The notes under the pieces were generated by a model, which saw nothing but the letters and a program-made list of their open reading frames with translations, did no database searches and was not told where the DNA came from. The position numbers and the translations under genes are program-made. DNA of 64,000 nt. Source: Diphasiastrum complanatum (taxonomy: Eukaryota > Streptophyta > Lycopodiopsida > Lycopodiales > Lycopodiaceae). Below, piece by piece: positions 13,471 through 23,276 of this stretch. The stretch is taken from NCBI GenBank assembly GCA_029204225.1, contig CM055101.1, forward strand, positions 40,693,961 through 40,757,960, in the 5' to 3' direction. The first letter of the stretch is position 1. Every line of letters begins with the position of its first letter.

Positions 13471-13800
13471 CACAGACACACACACAAAACAAGTATACCA
13501 ATTTTTGTTCCTTGGCTTTTCCTTCTAGCCACATAAAATTTAAGAAGCTCGTGCGAAAATCGACAATGTTCTTCAATGCGTAAGATGTTAACAACTTCAT
13601 AGTGGCAAGATCAGGTAGGGTGGTTCAAAGGTTAGCTAATAGACATCTATTCACTACAGCCAAGTACCACAACTCAAAAACAATTTGGATGTGGCCATTC
13701 TCCCGTGCTTGGGCCTTGAAGGAGAGAGTGACCTCAAATGTATATGAAGAGGTTTTGTTTTATGGGCGACTTTAGATTTTTTCCGCGAGATGGAAAGCTA
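13026..13800. other. No recognisable gene; short repeats
   Basis: Two imperfect copies of a GTTTCRAGYTGATRTCA...CACCATGAGAT phrase occur around 13100-13215. A short CT/CTCG microsatellite (about 13438-13471) runs into an ACAC tract. No coding signal is seen. Confidence 0.5.
13438..13471 (+). repeat. Short CT microsatellite
   Basis: A run of GCTC and CT units followed by CACACACA. The minus-strand open frame here, rich in RERE, is repeat-derived. Confidence 0.85.
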
Positions 13801-13959
13801 TGGAGGTGTCACGTCTGGGCGGACCCCCGTGCTTGCCTGAAAACATCAAAAGCAACATTGGCCCTAGCGCGCTGAGATTCCAGCCCGCCACCGTCGGATT
13901 TCTCAGGAACCATCAAGATTTTGGCCACATATCCATCACCAACCATTGAAAACGATCTC

Positions 13960-13967
13960 CACGTGGC
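13960..13967 (+). promoter_or_regulatory. G-box / ABRE-like element CACGTGGC
   Basis: CACGTGGC matches the plant G-box core bound by bZIP and bHLH factors. It lies about 160 bp upstream of a candidate first exon (ATG 14123), in a local G+C-rich stretch followed by a pyrimidine-rich CTCTGTCT tract (about 14030-14075) typical of plant 5' untranslated leaders. Such 8-mers occur by chance, so the promoter call rests on the combination. Confidence 0.4.
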
Positions 13968-14122
13968 AGTCTGTGACTAGTAGGTAACAATCCCCGAACA
14001 AGCATGGATTCGGAGATTGCGCACACCGTCCCTGTCTCTGTCTGTCTCTTCTCTCACTCTGGCTCGCTCTCTGTTGCTGTTCTGGCTTCGTGATCCCCTC
14101 CATTGCATTGCATTTGGTGTTG

Positions 14123-14215
14123 ATGGCTGGGCTCAAGAATTCCGCCTCAGCCATGTGGCAACCACAATTCAATCGCCCAAATTGGTTGTACAACCCCGGC
14201 TCCGCAACAGCAAAG
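14123..14215 (+). CDS. Candidate first coding exon (31 codons), possibly of ISA2
   Basis: ATGGCT starts a 31-codon frame ending AAG followed by GTACTA, an acceptable 5' splice site, in phase 0. The encoded peptide begins MAGLKNSASAMW and has no acidic residues, as is common at the start of plastid transit peptides. Upstream are a pyrimidine-rich leader and a G-box. The next + strand host exon is ISA2 exon 1 at about 28208, where the frame is open back to 28190 and an AG lies just before it in matching phase 0. This could be the true first exon of ISA2 with a 14-kb intron, or the start of another gene. No homology was recognised, so the call is tentative. Confidence 0.35.
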
Positions 14216-14604
14216 GTACTACTACTCTTTGTTTTTTTCACAAAGATTGCAGCTTGGCATTCATTCTCATTTCTACTTTTCAGTAATCTGCAATTGTTGC
14301 TGTAATGAACAATGAATGACTAACTAATCAATGGGCAGTTGATTTTTCGGCATGAAATTAGTTCGAACCATTTATGACAATATTTTATATTGTCCTTCGC
14401 AATGGAAGATTTGGATGAGAGTGTTAGCTGTTGGCAATGGGGACCCAGGCTTGAATCCTGGCCTATGTGTGGAATAGAGACATCTAGGAGGAGCCCACGG
14501 GCTCCAAAATGAGCTTGGACTATGAATGCGGATGTGCAATGTAAATTTTGTCTATAATGATGCCAGTGTTAAGTATTATCAGGGGTAGCAAAAGAACATT
14601 AATT
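14216..14604. other. No gene seen; putative intron start
   Basis: A/T-rich sequence with no recognisable domain follows the putative splice donor and runs up to the truncated end of gypsy element F. Confidence 0.45.
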
Positions 14605-16290
14605 CCTAACAAATCCTTCCCTGAAAGAGAAACAAAGTGCCGAAGATAATCCTCAAGGATCCGATGACCTCAATCTCCCATCAACACTAGAATGATAAGC
14701 AGTACCCATAAGAAGTTGTACATCCAAAATACGCATAAGCTCTGTCCAAAAGGTAGAAGTGAACTTACTATCCCGATAAAGGATAGTACGTGGAAAACCA
14801 TGCAGCCGACAAATCTCTGGTATAAAAAGGCGCGCGCACTGCTCAACTATAATAGTACTGCAGACTGATATAAAATGTTCCTGTTTCGAGAAGCAATCTT
14901 CCACAACCATACATGAGTCATTACCATGCCGGGTATGAGAAAGGCCAAGGATAAAGTCCATAGAAATGTCTGTCCACTGGCGATGAGGAATGGGCCAACT
15001 CTGGAGCAAGCCAGCGGACTTAGCACGGGAATATTTATTACGGGCACAAAATTTACACTCACGGATAAAATGTGCTAGCTCAGACTTCATGGATGGCCAA
15101 TAGAAATGGTCTTTTAGATGAGCATAAGACTTCTGAAAACCAAAATGGCCACCAATAGGAGAAGCATGAGCATCAAACAACAACTGAGAACGAATGGAAA
15201 GAGAACTAGGAATACACAAAGCACCATAATGATATAAACGATCATCAACAACAGTATAAACCTGGAACTTTTGAGATGAAGGAAGTGGACGAGAACGATA
15301 AACATCACAAAGGTCAGGACAAGTCAAATATGCAACCGGTAAATCATCAGACCAAGAAGGGACATAAGCAACAAGACTATGTAACATAGCAGGAAGACAA
15401 GACAAAGCATCAGTTGCCGTGTTCGATTTGCCTGGACGATACAAAATGTCAAAATGGAAAGACTGTAAAAACTGTAACCAACGATACTGACGATCACTAA
15501 GATCACGCTAAGACGAGAGATAACGAAGAGATTGATGATTAGTAATAATATCAAAAGGAACACGATACAAATAATGGCGTAATGGCGCCACTTCTTAAGA
15601 GTAGGGATAACAACAAGTAGCTCTTTCTCATGAACACAGTAGCATTGCTCGTAAGAGTGCAAATGACGAGACTCGTAAGCAATGACACCCTCAGACTGAC
15701 GAAGAAGAGTGCCTAGACCAAAAGAACTAGCATTAGTCTCAACAATAAACCTTTGATCAAACTGTGGCAAACAGATAACGGCGACATAAACGATGGCATG
15801 ACGTAAAGCATCAAAAGCAGTCTGACAAACAGAAGTCCAAACAAACCTTTGAGACTTTTTCAATAAAGAATGAAGCGGGACAGCCATAGTGGTGAAATAC
15901 TTAACAAGACGACAAAGATGGGCATATGAACAGAATGAACGTCGGTTGGAATAGGCCAATCATAAATAGCCTGAACCATCCGAGGATCAAGACGAATACG
16001 ACAAGCACAAACAAGGAAACCCAAAAACTCAATCTCAGCAACAACAAAGGAACGTTTCGACAATTTAGCAAACAACTGATGCTTAACAAGCAACCCAAAC
16101 ACAAATGAGAGATGCGACACATGGTCAGACAAAGAAGTACTAAAAACAGGAATGTCAATATAAACTAAAGCACAAACACCAAGAAGAAGACGTAAAACAT
16201 CATTCATACCATTCTGGAACGTGGGTGGACTTCTGAGGGAAGAACGCGAAACTCATACAAACCTAAGTGAGTATGAAACGCAGTCTTATG
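14605..16290 (-). pseudogene. Element F RT-RNase H-integrase remnant
   Basis: Minus strand. The remnant begins in RT where copia J interrupts it (equivalent to the HKTAFRTH region of element A). It continues through an RT palm with a damaged YxDD region and RNase H with ETNASSFGLGTLLRQ, where the usual Asp is Asn. A frameshift separates this from RYxRPGKSNTATDALS and the integrase (15444-14653). The integrase HHCC finger is recognisable (GGHFGFQKSYAHL, then CKFCARNKYS). The D of MDFILGL is present and SDRDSKF reads YRDSKF. The frame is lost around the catalytic Glu region at about 14650. Confidence 0.85.
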
Positions 16291-17075
16291 TGTAACTAGT
16301 TTAAGGAGTCAATTTCACCATGTATTTCGGCACCATGCAATATTAAGTTGCACCATGCAACATTGTTTTTTCTCTCAAAGTTTAAATAGGCTTTCCAAGT
16401 TTGTAAAACATTATAAGATAATTTATTGTAAAGGTTTTTACCTTGAGTAGGCCCAAAAAGGTTTGTCAATGGGACCCTAGGGGCAATTTCACATGCTACC
16501 AACTATATGTTGGAACTTTATCAATTTTAATGTTGAAGAGGGGCACACATTTCCTAGCATGGAAACTTGTGTACCAAGGCAAATCATGCCAAAAATCATT
16601 GCATGAAGGTAGAATATGAAAACCCATGCATAGAATGTGCATGCTTGAGTCTTAGCATGTGGGACACCTACACTTACACTTGGATCTAATAGATCCACCA
16701 TCATTCTAGATCTTGTAGCGAGTTCTTTTGTGAGTATTATGTAATTTTTTGCTCACGTTCTCTGTCTTCTCCACTGTCCACCATAGCTGGGAAGATCCAA
16801 TTGCTACATAAGTTTGATTAATTCATTGCATGTCAACAAATTCACCATTTGCTAGCAATTTACTATTGCATGTGCAAGTATTAGTCCATGCATGTTGCAT
16901 GCATGTCTCTTGAATTTTTCAGATTGCTTGCATGTTGCTATATTTGCTTGCATGTTGTTAGTTTTGAGCTATTTTGAGTTGTAGAAGACCATCAAGGATT
17001 CCTAGGTTGGTAAACCTTGATTCATAGATCCTAGCTATCTCTATATTCAATCATTAACATTATGCTTTCAGAGCA

Positions 17076-17534
17076 ATGGCTTCTACATCTACTTTTCAGG
17101 CAAAGATAGCGATCCTAGATGGATCCAACTATCTTGCATGGAGATCTACGACTCGACTAACCTTGCAAGCTGAGAAGTTGTGGCCTTATGTTGATGGGAC
17201 CACTCCCAAACCAAATGTACCTGATGGAATGGATACTAGAGCTTATGAAGGAGATTCGAAAACCTTTCAAGCCTGGTTGGATGCAGATTCAAAAGCTAAA
17301 GTAATTATTCCCCAAAATGTTTCGGAGGATATCTTTTTCACTGTTGCCGATAATGCTACAACAAAGGAGATGTGGGATGAACTTGCTCGAAGATTTGAGT
17401 CCAAATCACAAACTCAAACCTTATATCTTTCTGAGCAACTTACTAGTTTAAAGTGGGATGGAATTTCAGATTGTGATATTTTTCTTTTCAAATTGCAATC
17501 TATGTTTAGCATTTCTCAGTTTTGTGCACTCTAA
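17076..17534 (+). CDS. copia J Gag N-terminal fragment (152 aa)
   Basis: The sequence shows the copia Gag (UBN2 family) pattern: LDGSNYLAWRSTTRLTL near residue 15, LWPYVDGT near 35, and TTKEMWDELARRFES near 90. The ATG is two bases after the primer-like site. The frame ends shortly after LFKLQSM, where an internal deletion joins it out of frame to integrase. There is no CCHC knuckle. Gag would form the RNA-packaging particle; this fragment is unlikely to work. Confidence 0.75.
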   Translation: MASTSTFQAKIAILDGSNYLAWRSTTRLTLQAEKLWPYVDGTTPKPNVPDGMDTRAYEGDSKTFQAWLDADSKAKVIIPQNVSEDIFFTVADNATTKEMWDELARRFESKSQTQTLYLSEQLTSLKWDGISDCDIFLFKLQSMFSISQFCAL

Positions 17535-17880
17535 GATTTCCAAGAGACTTAGACAACTACGTATAGATTGTGGTGGTGAATATATTTCTACAGAATTTCA
17601 GGAGTTTTGTACCAGCAATAACATTTTACATCAGTTTACGGCTGTGTACACCCCTCAGCACAGTGGTGTTGCAGAGTGGTGGAATCGAACTCTTGTTGAG
17701 GCAGCACGCTGCATGATGATTCATACGAAATTACCTGCTAAATTTTGGGCGGAAGCAGTTAATACTGCCAATTACTTGCAGAATCATTCTTTACAATCTC
17801 TAGATAAGGAGAAAACTCCTTATGAATGTTGGACTGGGAAAAAGCCCAAGTTATTGCATGTCAAAATTTTGGATGTCTAG
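17530..17880 (+). pseudogene. copia J integrase core fragment
   Basis: This reads through RIDCGGEYISTEFQEFC and HSGVAEWWNRTLVEAARCM, the copia integrase region around the second catalytic Asp and the Glu. In active elements the motif is RSDxGGEY; here it reads RIDCGGEY, and VAEWWNRT replaces VAERKNRT. It stops at a TAG near 17880. Confidence 0.8.
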
Positions 17881-17913
17881 CATATTTATTTGTTCCTAAA
17901 GTTAAACGCAATA

Positions 17914-19013
17914 GCCTGATGGTAAAAAACAGCTGTAGTAGGGCAAGGAGTTTAACGACAGTCACGGGCCATGTGGTCCGGGCTCTTATAGCAATAACAA
18001 AGACGCTTCTGCTGGATCTCAACGAACTCTGCGGCTGAATAGCAACGAACAAAGGCGGAGTTGGGTGCAGGAGGGCGAGTAGGAGCGGCAGTGTAGAAGC
18101 CGGGGCAGAAGAAGTACCCGAAATAGTAGTCGTTCCTAAGCGAGGGCGGACAAAATGAGAAGAAGTGGATAACTCAGGGTACTTATGCTGCAAGGTAGTG
18201 GCCAAGGAAATAGCATCAAAGAGAGTAGGAGGCCGGAAAGATGACACATCATATCGTAAGAACCTTGAAGACCAACAATAAGTGTGAAAGAAGCTTAGCA
18301 GGGTGGAGATCACCAAAAAGGTCTGAAAGCTCAGTAAGCAGTCAACTCACCAGTATGGGTAAGACTGTGAAACATATCACGCTGGCAAACTAGCCACTGG
18401 GGGTCAATCATAGCCATACAAAGGTCATGACGAAAGGTAGGCCATGTATGCAACCCCTCGCGAGCAGGCTCAAAACGCTAAACACGCCACCAAGTCTGAG
18501 CTTGACCATCTAGATGTAATGCAGCCAACTGGACCTTCTAGATTTCAGTCTTGGGATACATAAGAAAATAGGTCTCTAATTTAGAGAACCAATTCTCCAA
18601 AATATTCCCATCAGACGAGCCAAAGTAAGTGGTAAGCTGGATGCGATCACAAAAATCACGAGCAAACTGTGGCTCATGACTTCCAGGATAAGTAGGGGAT
18701 GGAAAACCCGGTGGTACTAAGGGAAATCCAGGTGGCCAGGTGGCCAAAAATACTACCAAAAGCACTACCAAAAGCACTTCCTGAAGATGAAGAGGGAGAG
18801 GTGGTAGTCGGCGGACTCAGTATGGGGAATAAAGGGCTTTGCCATGACAATGAAGGGTCTCTGGCAGTGTGGTATCCCCTCGAGGCAAAGCGGTCTCAAG
18901 TTAGAAAGGACATGATCTATACGACTCTCAAGACGATCCATGCGAGCATCAATGCGTATAAAACGATCGTCTAATGAACTCTGTGGTGGATAGTCCGCTG
19001 GAAAAGTAGCCAT
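17914..19013 (-). pseudogene. Element F gag remnant
   Basis: Minus strand, from ATG 19013 (MATFPADYPPQSSLDDRF). It has a short coiled region (RMDRLESRIDHVL), then ARDFCDRIQLTTYFGSSDGNILENWFSKLETYF as in elements A and B, and further on the DVSSFRPPTLFDA segment. It ends in the zinc knuckle region (about 17940-18000) where copia J begins. Several frame breaks and stops are present (for example at 18537 and about 18480). Confidence 0.8.
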
Positions 19014-19645
19014 AGGTGATAAGGAAAAGACAAAATCTGAGGGAGAGGATGTTTGTCGTCACCCCAAATTAGTCTATCTTCCGAAAATCACCAAAATGGC
19101 ACAAAAACAGCCAAGAAAGATGGAATAAGACAGCCAAATAAGGGGATGAAAAAGGCTGGAAATGTGTTGAAAGAGGGTGGAAAAGAGGACTGAAGTTGGC
19201 GGGAAGGACTGCGGTAAAAAAGGGACTGCCAAAAAGTTTACAAGGAGAGTAAAAAAAGCACGTGAAGAAGCAAGCAAAGTAACCGGATGGTTGCCGATCC
19301 TTCGTCCAACGGTAGTGTGGAAAGCTGAAGATGATGAAGCCAATATAGGTGCCAACCAGCCACCGAAATCTTGTCAAAACAAGCTGGAAATGGGCTAAAA
19401 TTTTGGACAGCAAATGGGCAAAAGTGAAGAGGTAAGAGGGCGCGGCGAATAGGCAGAAGTGAGAGGGTAGAAGGTAGGTAGAGTAGGGTGCTGGAAAGGA
19501 AGCAACAATGTTGGTTTTTGGGACAGCAGAAACGGGAAAATGAGAGTGGAGTAGGGTGCTGGAAATGTGTGGTAATGGGCGGATTTTTTGGGACAACAAA
19601 TGAGGCAAACCGAAGGTGAAATAGGGTGCTAGGAGCAGTAGGTCG
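19014..19645 (-). other. Leader of element F
   Basis: Non-coding leader between the gag start and the copia G insertion; it continues at 20676-20884. The long minus-strand open frame here (19069-19608) is Phe/Ser/Leu-rich from pyrimidine tracts and has no recognised domain. Confidence 0.6.
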
Positions 19646-20675
19646 TGTTAGAATCGAAGAGATTCTCTAATTGGAGTAGACTAATCTTATTAGTACTCAC
19701 ACAAAACATCAACCACAAGCTGAAGAAGAAGAGAGACTGCAAGAAGCTATGCTTCATAAGCTGGAAACTGAGATAACAACCATAACACATCCTTCACAAA
19801 TTTTTCTTGAAGATACAATATTAGGTAATCCTATTACCATATTATTGTCTTTTAGAACCTGTAAGCTTTTATAGTTCAGATGTCCAAACCTTTCATGCCA
19901 TATCCTGCTCTCCATACTATCAGAAGCTGCACAAACATGATGATCCAATGTAGTTGCATCAAGTTTGTAAAGTCGACCTTCCAATAGTCCTTTGACCACA
20001 ACTTTGCAACCTTTGTTTTTGTCTTTGATGAGACACTTCCGATTGTCAAACTCAACTTTCATATTCTTTCACCCTGGTAATAAAATCCGTAATGGATTCT
20101 TCTGATTCCATTTTCAAGGTATGAAGCTTATTGTTCAAGAACAACACTTGAGACTTACTTACCGTTTCATATGTGTTTTAAGGATATCTCATGCATCCTT
20201 AGGCCCAATTGCATTCTTGATCAGCGGAATCACCTTATCCTTCACAGATAAGTTGATGATATGATGCGCACGTTGCACCCGTTTCTCAAATGCCCTTCTA
20301 TCTTGATCATTGAGACCGTGAGCCATCACCTCTTGTCCCATGACAATTTCCCAATAATCTTTGTCCTGAAGGAAGAAGAAGAGAGACTGCAAGAAGCTAT
20401 GCTTCATAAACTGAAAACTGAGATAACAATGGAGGTGGGCGCCCATCTACTCTTATAGAGGCTGTCCACAATGAAAAGCAAAAGCTATTCTACTACAATA
20501 GCAATTGAAATGCTAATTATGAAGTCTTAACAACAGAAATCTATGCTAACTTGGTTAAAATAGATTTCTATACTATTCTAGCAAAATTGGTACTAACTTA
20601 GGTATCTATACTAAAAATAGAAATAGGCCTTCTAGCACGCAGGCTGGCCTCTACAATTAACCATTAATTCTAACA
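19646..20675 (-). mobile_element. Miniature Ty1/copia element G (1.03 kb) with GGTCG target duplication
   Basis: It begins TGTTAGAATCG and ends TTCTAACA on the + strand. It is flanked by a perfect 5-bp duplication GGTCG (19641-19645 and 20676-20680). A block of about 65 bp (19714-19777 and 20367-20431, starting GAAGAAGAAGAGAGACTGC) is shared by both ends. On the minus strand it carries two short coding remnants of gag and the pre-integrase region. Each terminal repeat is incomplete compared with the other. It is inserted in the leader of gypsy F. Confidence 0.82.
19754..20446 (-). pseudogene. copia G gag and pre-integrase remnants
   Basis: Minus strand. The upstream part (20446-20189) holds DYWEIVMGQE and RRAFEKRVQRAHHIINLSV, the copia Gag core. 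After stops, a second open part (20062-19754) holds IWHERFGHLNYKSL and CEGCVM, the copia pre-integrase zinc-binding region (H...H...C...C). Protease, most of integrase and all of RT are missing. Confidence 0.75.
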
Positions 20676-20884
20676 GGTCGGTGCCCAAAATGGGCAGCAA
20701 AGGGAGGCTGATGAAGAAGAGAAAATGCTGAAAAATGAAGGGCTAGGTGGGCACTGATCCTCCTCCAATTCGTGATGAAAAACCTGCAAGACAAGTAGAT
20801 CCGTAGGCTGAGGATTCAAACTATAGATGGGGGCCACGCCCTTCTGAAGAGAAAAATCTACTCTTGAAACTTGATCAGGAAAGT

Positions 20885-20896
20885 GATCTGATACCA
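20885..20896 (-). other. Primer-binding site of element F
   Basis: GATCTGATACCA is the reverse complement of the plant tRNA-Met site with one mismatch, and it abuts the LTR as in elements A and B. Confidence 0.75.
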
Positions 20897-21234
20897 AGTT
20901 ACAAGCTAAGATTCACTAGCTATGCTAGAAAGCAAGACTTAGGCTAGAAAGCGTGAAAGAGAGAATATTTAATGAGGCTAAGCCTGCCCTATATATACCC
21001 TAACGATGAACCCCAAAGTAGGAATTCAAAAGTAGAGGGAGACAAAAGATTTGGAGGGAAAATAGTGCGCCCCCCCAATAGAATCCCCACTCCAAATCAA
21101 TATGACCAAGTCCTAAAAATGTGACCATAGGGCCCAAGGCCAGTACATGAATAAAAAGGGCCCATAGGCCTGCTTATGCATAATAAAGAATAAAAGAATG
21201 GACGTGGCGAATGTTATGAGCTTAGTCCATAACT
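20897..21234 (-). repeat. 5' LTR of element F (AGTTA...TAACT ends)
   Basis: A 338-bp block starts AGTTACAAGC and ends GTCCATAACT on the + strand. It has the same AGTTA/TAACT terminal pair as elements A and B and similar internal phrases (GGGCCCATAGGCCTGCTTATGCATAA). It abuts a primer site. The matching 3' LTR is absent. Confidence 0.75.
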
Positions 21235-21557
21235 CCTCACACAAAGTACTGATACTATGGAAATCTTCTACCTCTACCTTACACAAAGAATCACTGCCTC
21301 AATATCACTTTCCTCTTTAGAAAACACCCTCAACATGACATCTATTTCATCACTTTGTATCCCAAGCTCATCACTATTGTGCTATGAGACTATGTCAAAG
21401 TTTCTAGTTAATGTGTATGCACGCCCATCTTCCTTGCTGATGAAGGCAACCTACTTTATTGATGAAGCCTTGATATTGATTTTTTGAAGCTGATCAATAA
21501 CTTGTCTATTCATCAAATGAATCTTGTTTCTTTTATGAGGCTAAACAACTTGCTAAT
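21235..21557. other. No gene seen
   Basis: 323 bp between gypsy F and gypsy E without recognisable coding or repeat structure. Confidence 0.5.
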
Positions 21558-21852
21558 TGTAATAGATCCTAACACCACAGTAGCCCAGTGTGAGGACTGG
21601 TAGCATGCAACTGCCAAGTGTCGGCCACGTGTCACTGACGTGGCCGACTGCACGTCGGGACCCAACTGGGGGCCCTGTCCTGCTGACAGGGTCCCTAGAC
21701 TGTGTTAGACCCGCCATAGCTATGGACCGTGCTGGGGCACACTACTCACACTGTCTTGCCCTGTTGGTTGTGTACACTGGACCCGACCCTGACTGTGGTA
21801 TCTGACCTATCTGTGTTCTCTAGGGTTTGGCACTGGTCACAAGCTCGTAACA
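21558..21852 (-). repeat. 3' LTR of element E
   Basis: It runs from TGTAATAGATCC to CTCGTAACA (+ strand reading) and repeats at 26713-27040. Adjacent on the internal side, CTCCCTCCCCCTTAAG is a polypurine tract on the minus strand. Compared with the right LTR it lacks the segment between two TAG triplets (CAGTAG...CCTAGCCC), consistent with a deletion at a short repeat. Confidence 0.9.
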
Positions 21853-21863
21853 CTCCCTCCCCC

Positions 21864-23276
21864 TTAAGAACCGTCTTGGTCCTCTAAGACAAAGTCTGGA
21901 AAAATCTTGCAAAGGACGCTGCCTCTTTCCCAAGTGGCATTGATCATTCCACTTGACCAGATATTCTCGGTATAGAGTATGACGAGTCTGCGTCTCTCTA
22001 CTATCAAGAATCTCTTCTGTTCATGTGGAGGTTGATGAGGATCCAATGGGAGAACTAGAATGCTGTCCCCCACCAGATTTTCTGATCTGGCTAAGGCTTT
22101 TTGTAACTGACTTACATGGAAGACTGGAAAAACCTTACTATTGTGTGGGAGTTCTAGTTCATAGGTGACCTCGCCTAGTCTCCTACTGATGGTAAAGGGA
22201 CCACAATACCTTGGAGACAACTTAGCACACACTCCTAATTTGAGGGTTTTAGAGTCAACTGGGACTCTCAAGTAGACTTTCTCACCAGTGGAGAACTGCA
22301 CATCCCGTCTGTGTGGATCTGCATAATGCCTGGCTCGATCCTGGGACTGCCTAATACTACGCTTAGCATGTTCTATCATCTGGTTTAGGTCCTCTAAAAA
22401 GTTTCTGGCTGCTTCAACTTTTTCTTGTTTAAACCCTACAGCTGTGGGTGAGCGTGGCTGAAAACCGTACATCAGCATAAATGGGATGTATCCCGTAGCT
22501 GAATGTTTGGTACTGTTGTAAGCGAACTCTAATGTCGAGAGATACTCCTCCCAATTAGTCTGCTTCTTGCTGACGTATGCACGAAGCATATCCTCCAGCA
22601 CCTGATTTACCCTCTCTGTTTGACAGTCCGTCTGTGGATGCTCAATGGTACTCATATTAAGTTTTGTATGGAGATGATGGAATACTGCCCTCCAAAAATT
22701 TCCATTAAACTTACTGTCCCAGTCGCTGACTATGCCGGAAGGTAGACCGTACAATTTAAATAGCCCGTCTACAAACAACCTCGCTAACTCTGGAGCTCTA
22801 ACGGTTGTTTTGGTCGGAATAAAATGAGCCATTTTGGTCAGACGGTCAACTGTGACCCATATAGCGTCATTACCCTTTTGGGTTTTAGGCAGGCCTACTA
22901 TAAAATCCATGGAGATACTCTCCAATTTACCAGCTGGTATTTCTAAGGGCTGCAACAACCCTCCTGCGTTTAAACGCTCTGCTTTGTTTACTTGACATTT
23001 TTGGCAACTGGTTACATACTGTTGGACGTCCTTTTTCATACTGGGCCATAAAAATTGCCTACGAAGAAGATCATAGGTCTTCTGTATGCCTGGGTGTCCC
23101 GCACTAGGATTGTCATGACATTCATATAGGACTCCCAAATGAACTCCTTTCCCTTCCCCTGAAGAAGAGTTGTCATGGGAACTGCTATCTGAGCATATTT
23201 CTTGGCAAATCGTCTGTAATATCCCACCAAACCAAGAAAGATCTGAAGTTCCAAAATGTTTTGAGGTCTCAGCCAA
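21864..23276 (-). pseudogene. Element E integrase with C-terminal region (470 codons open)
   Basis: Minus strand. After about 48 residues of shifted frame, the integrase zinc finger shows H54, H61, C91 and C94. The catalytic core shows D124 (ISMDFIVGLP), D185 (GIVSDWDSKF, usually SDRD) and E221 (TDCQTERVNQ, usually SDGQTERVNQ), with D-35-E spacing kept. The GPF/Y-like region (SPRYCGPFTI) follows, then a weak chromodomain-like tail (INATWERG). The enzyme would join retrotransposon DNA to chromosomes. The frame is long and the catalytic triad is present, but the N-terminus is joined by deletion to RT, so it cannot form a normal Pol. Confidence 0.85.

Larger units (their letters stand above)
16291..17913 (+). 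mobile_element. Truncated Ty1/copia element J inserted in element F
   Basis: A 5' LTR-like segment (16291-17060, TGTAACTAG to TTAACA) is followed by a degenerate primer site (17063-17074, TGCTTTCAGAGC), an intact gag N-terminus (17076-17534), and a direct jump into the integrase core (about 17530-17880). Everything between (zinc knuckle, protease, integrase finger) and everything after (RT, RNase H, 3' LTR) is gone. It is flanked on both sides by minus-strand element F sequence. Confidence 0.75.
14605..21234 (-). mobile_element. Decayed chromovirus-type gypsy element F with two nested copia insertions
   Basis: Read on the minus strand, the order is 5' LTR (21234 to 20897), degenerate primer site, leader interrupted by copia G (19646-20675), gag (19013 to 17914), copia J (16291-17913), then RT, RNase H and integrase (16290 to about 14605). 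The protease region that should lie between the Gag zinc knuckle and RT is missing at the copia J site. The integrase ends abruptly, and the C-terminus, chromodomain and 3' LTR are lost. Its protein remnants resemble element A closely enough to belong to the same lineage. Confidence 0.85.

Noticed and set aside
19069-19608. 179-codon minus-strand open frame
   Set aside because: It is in the pyrimidine-rich leader of element F and has no recognisable family.
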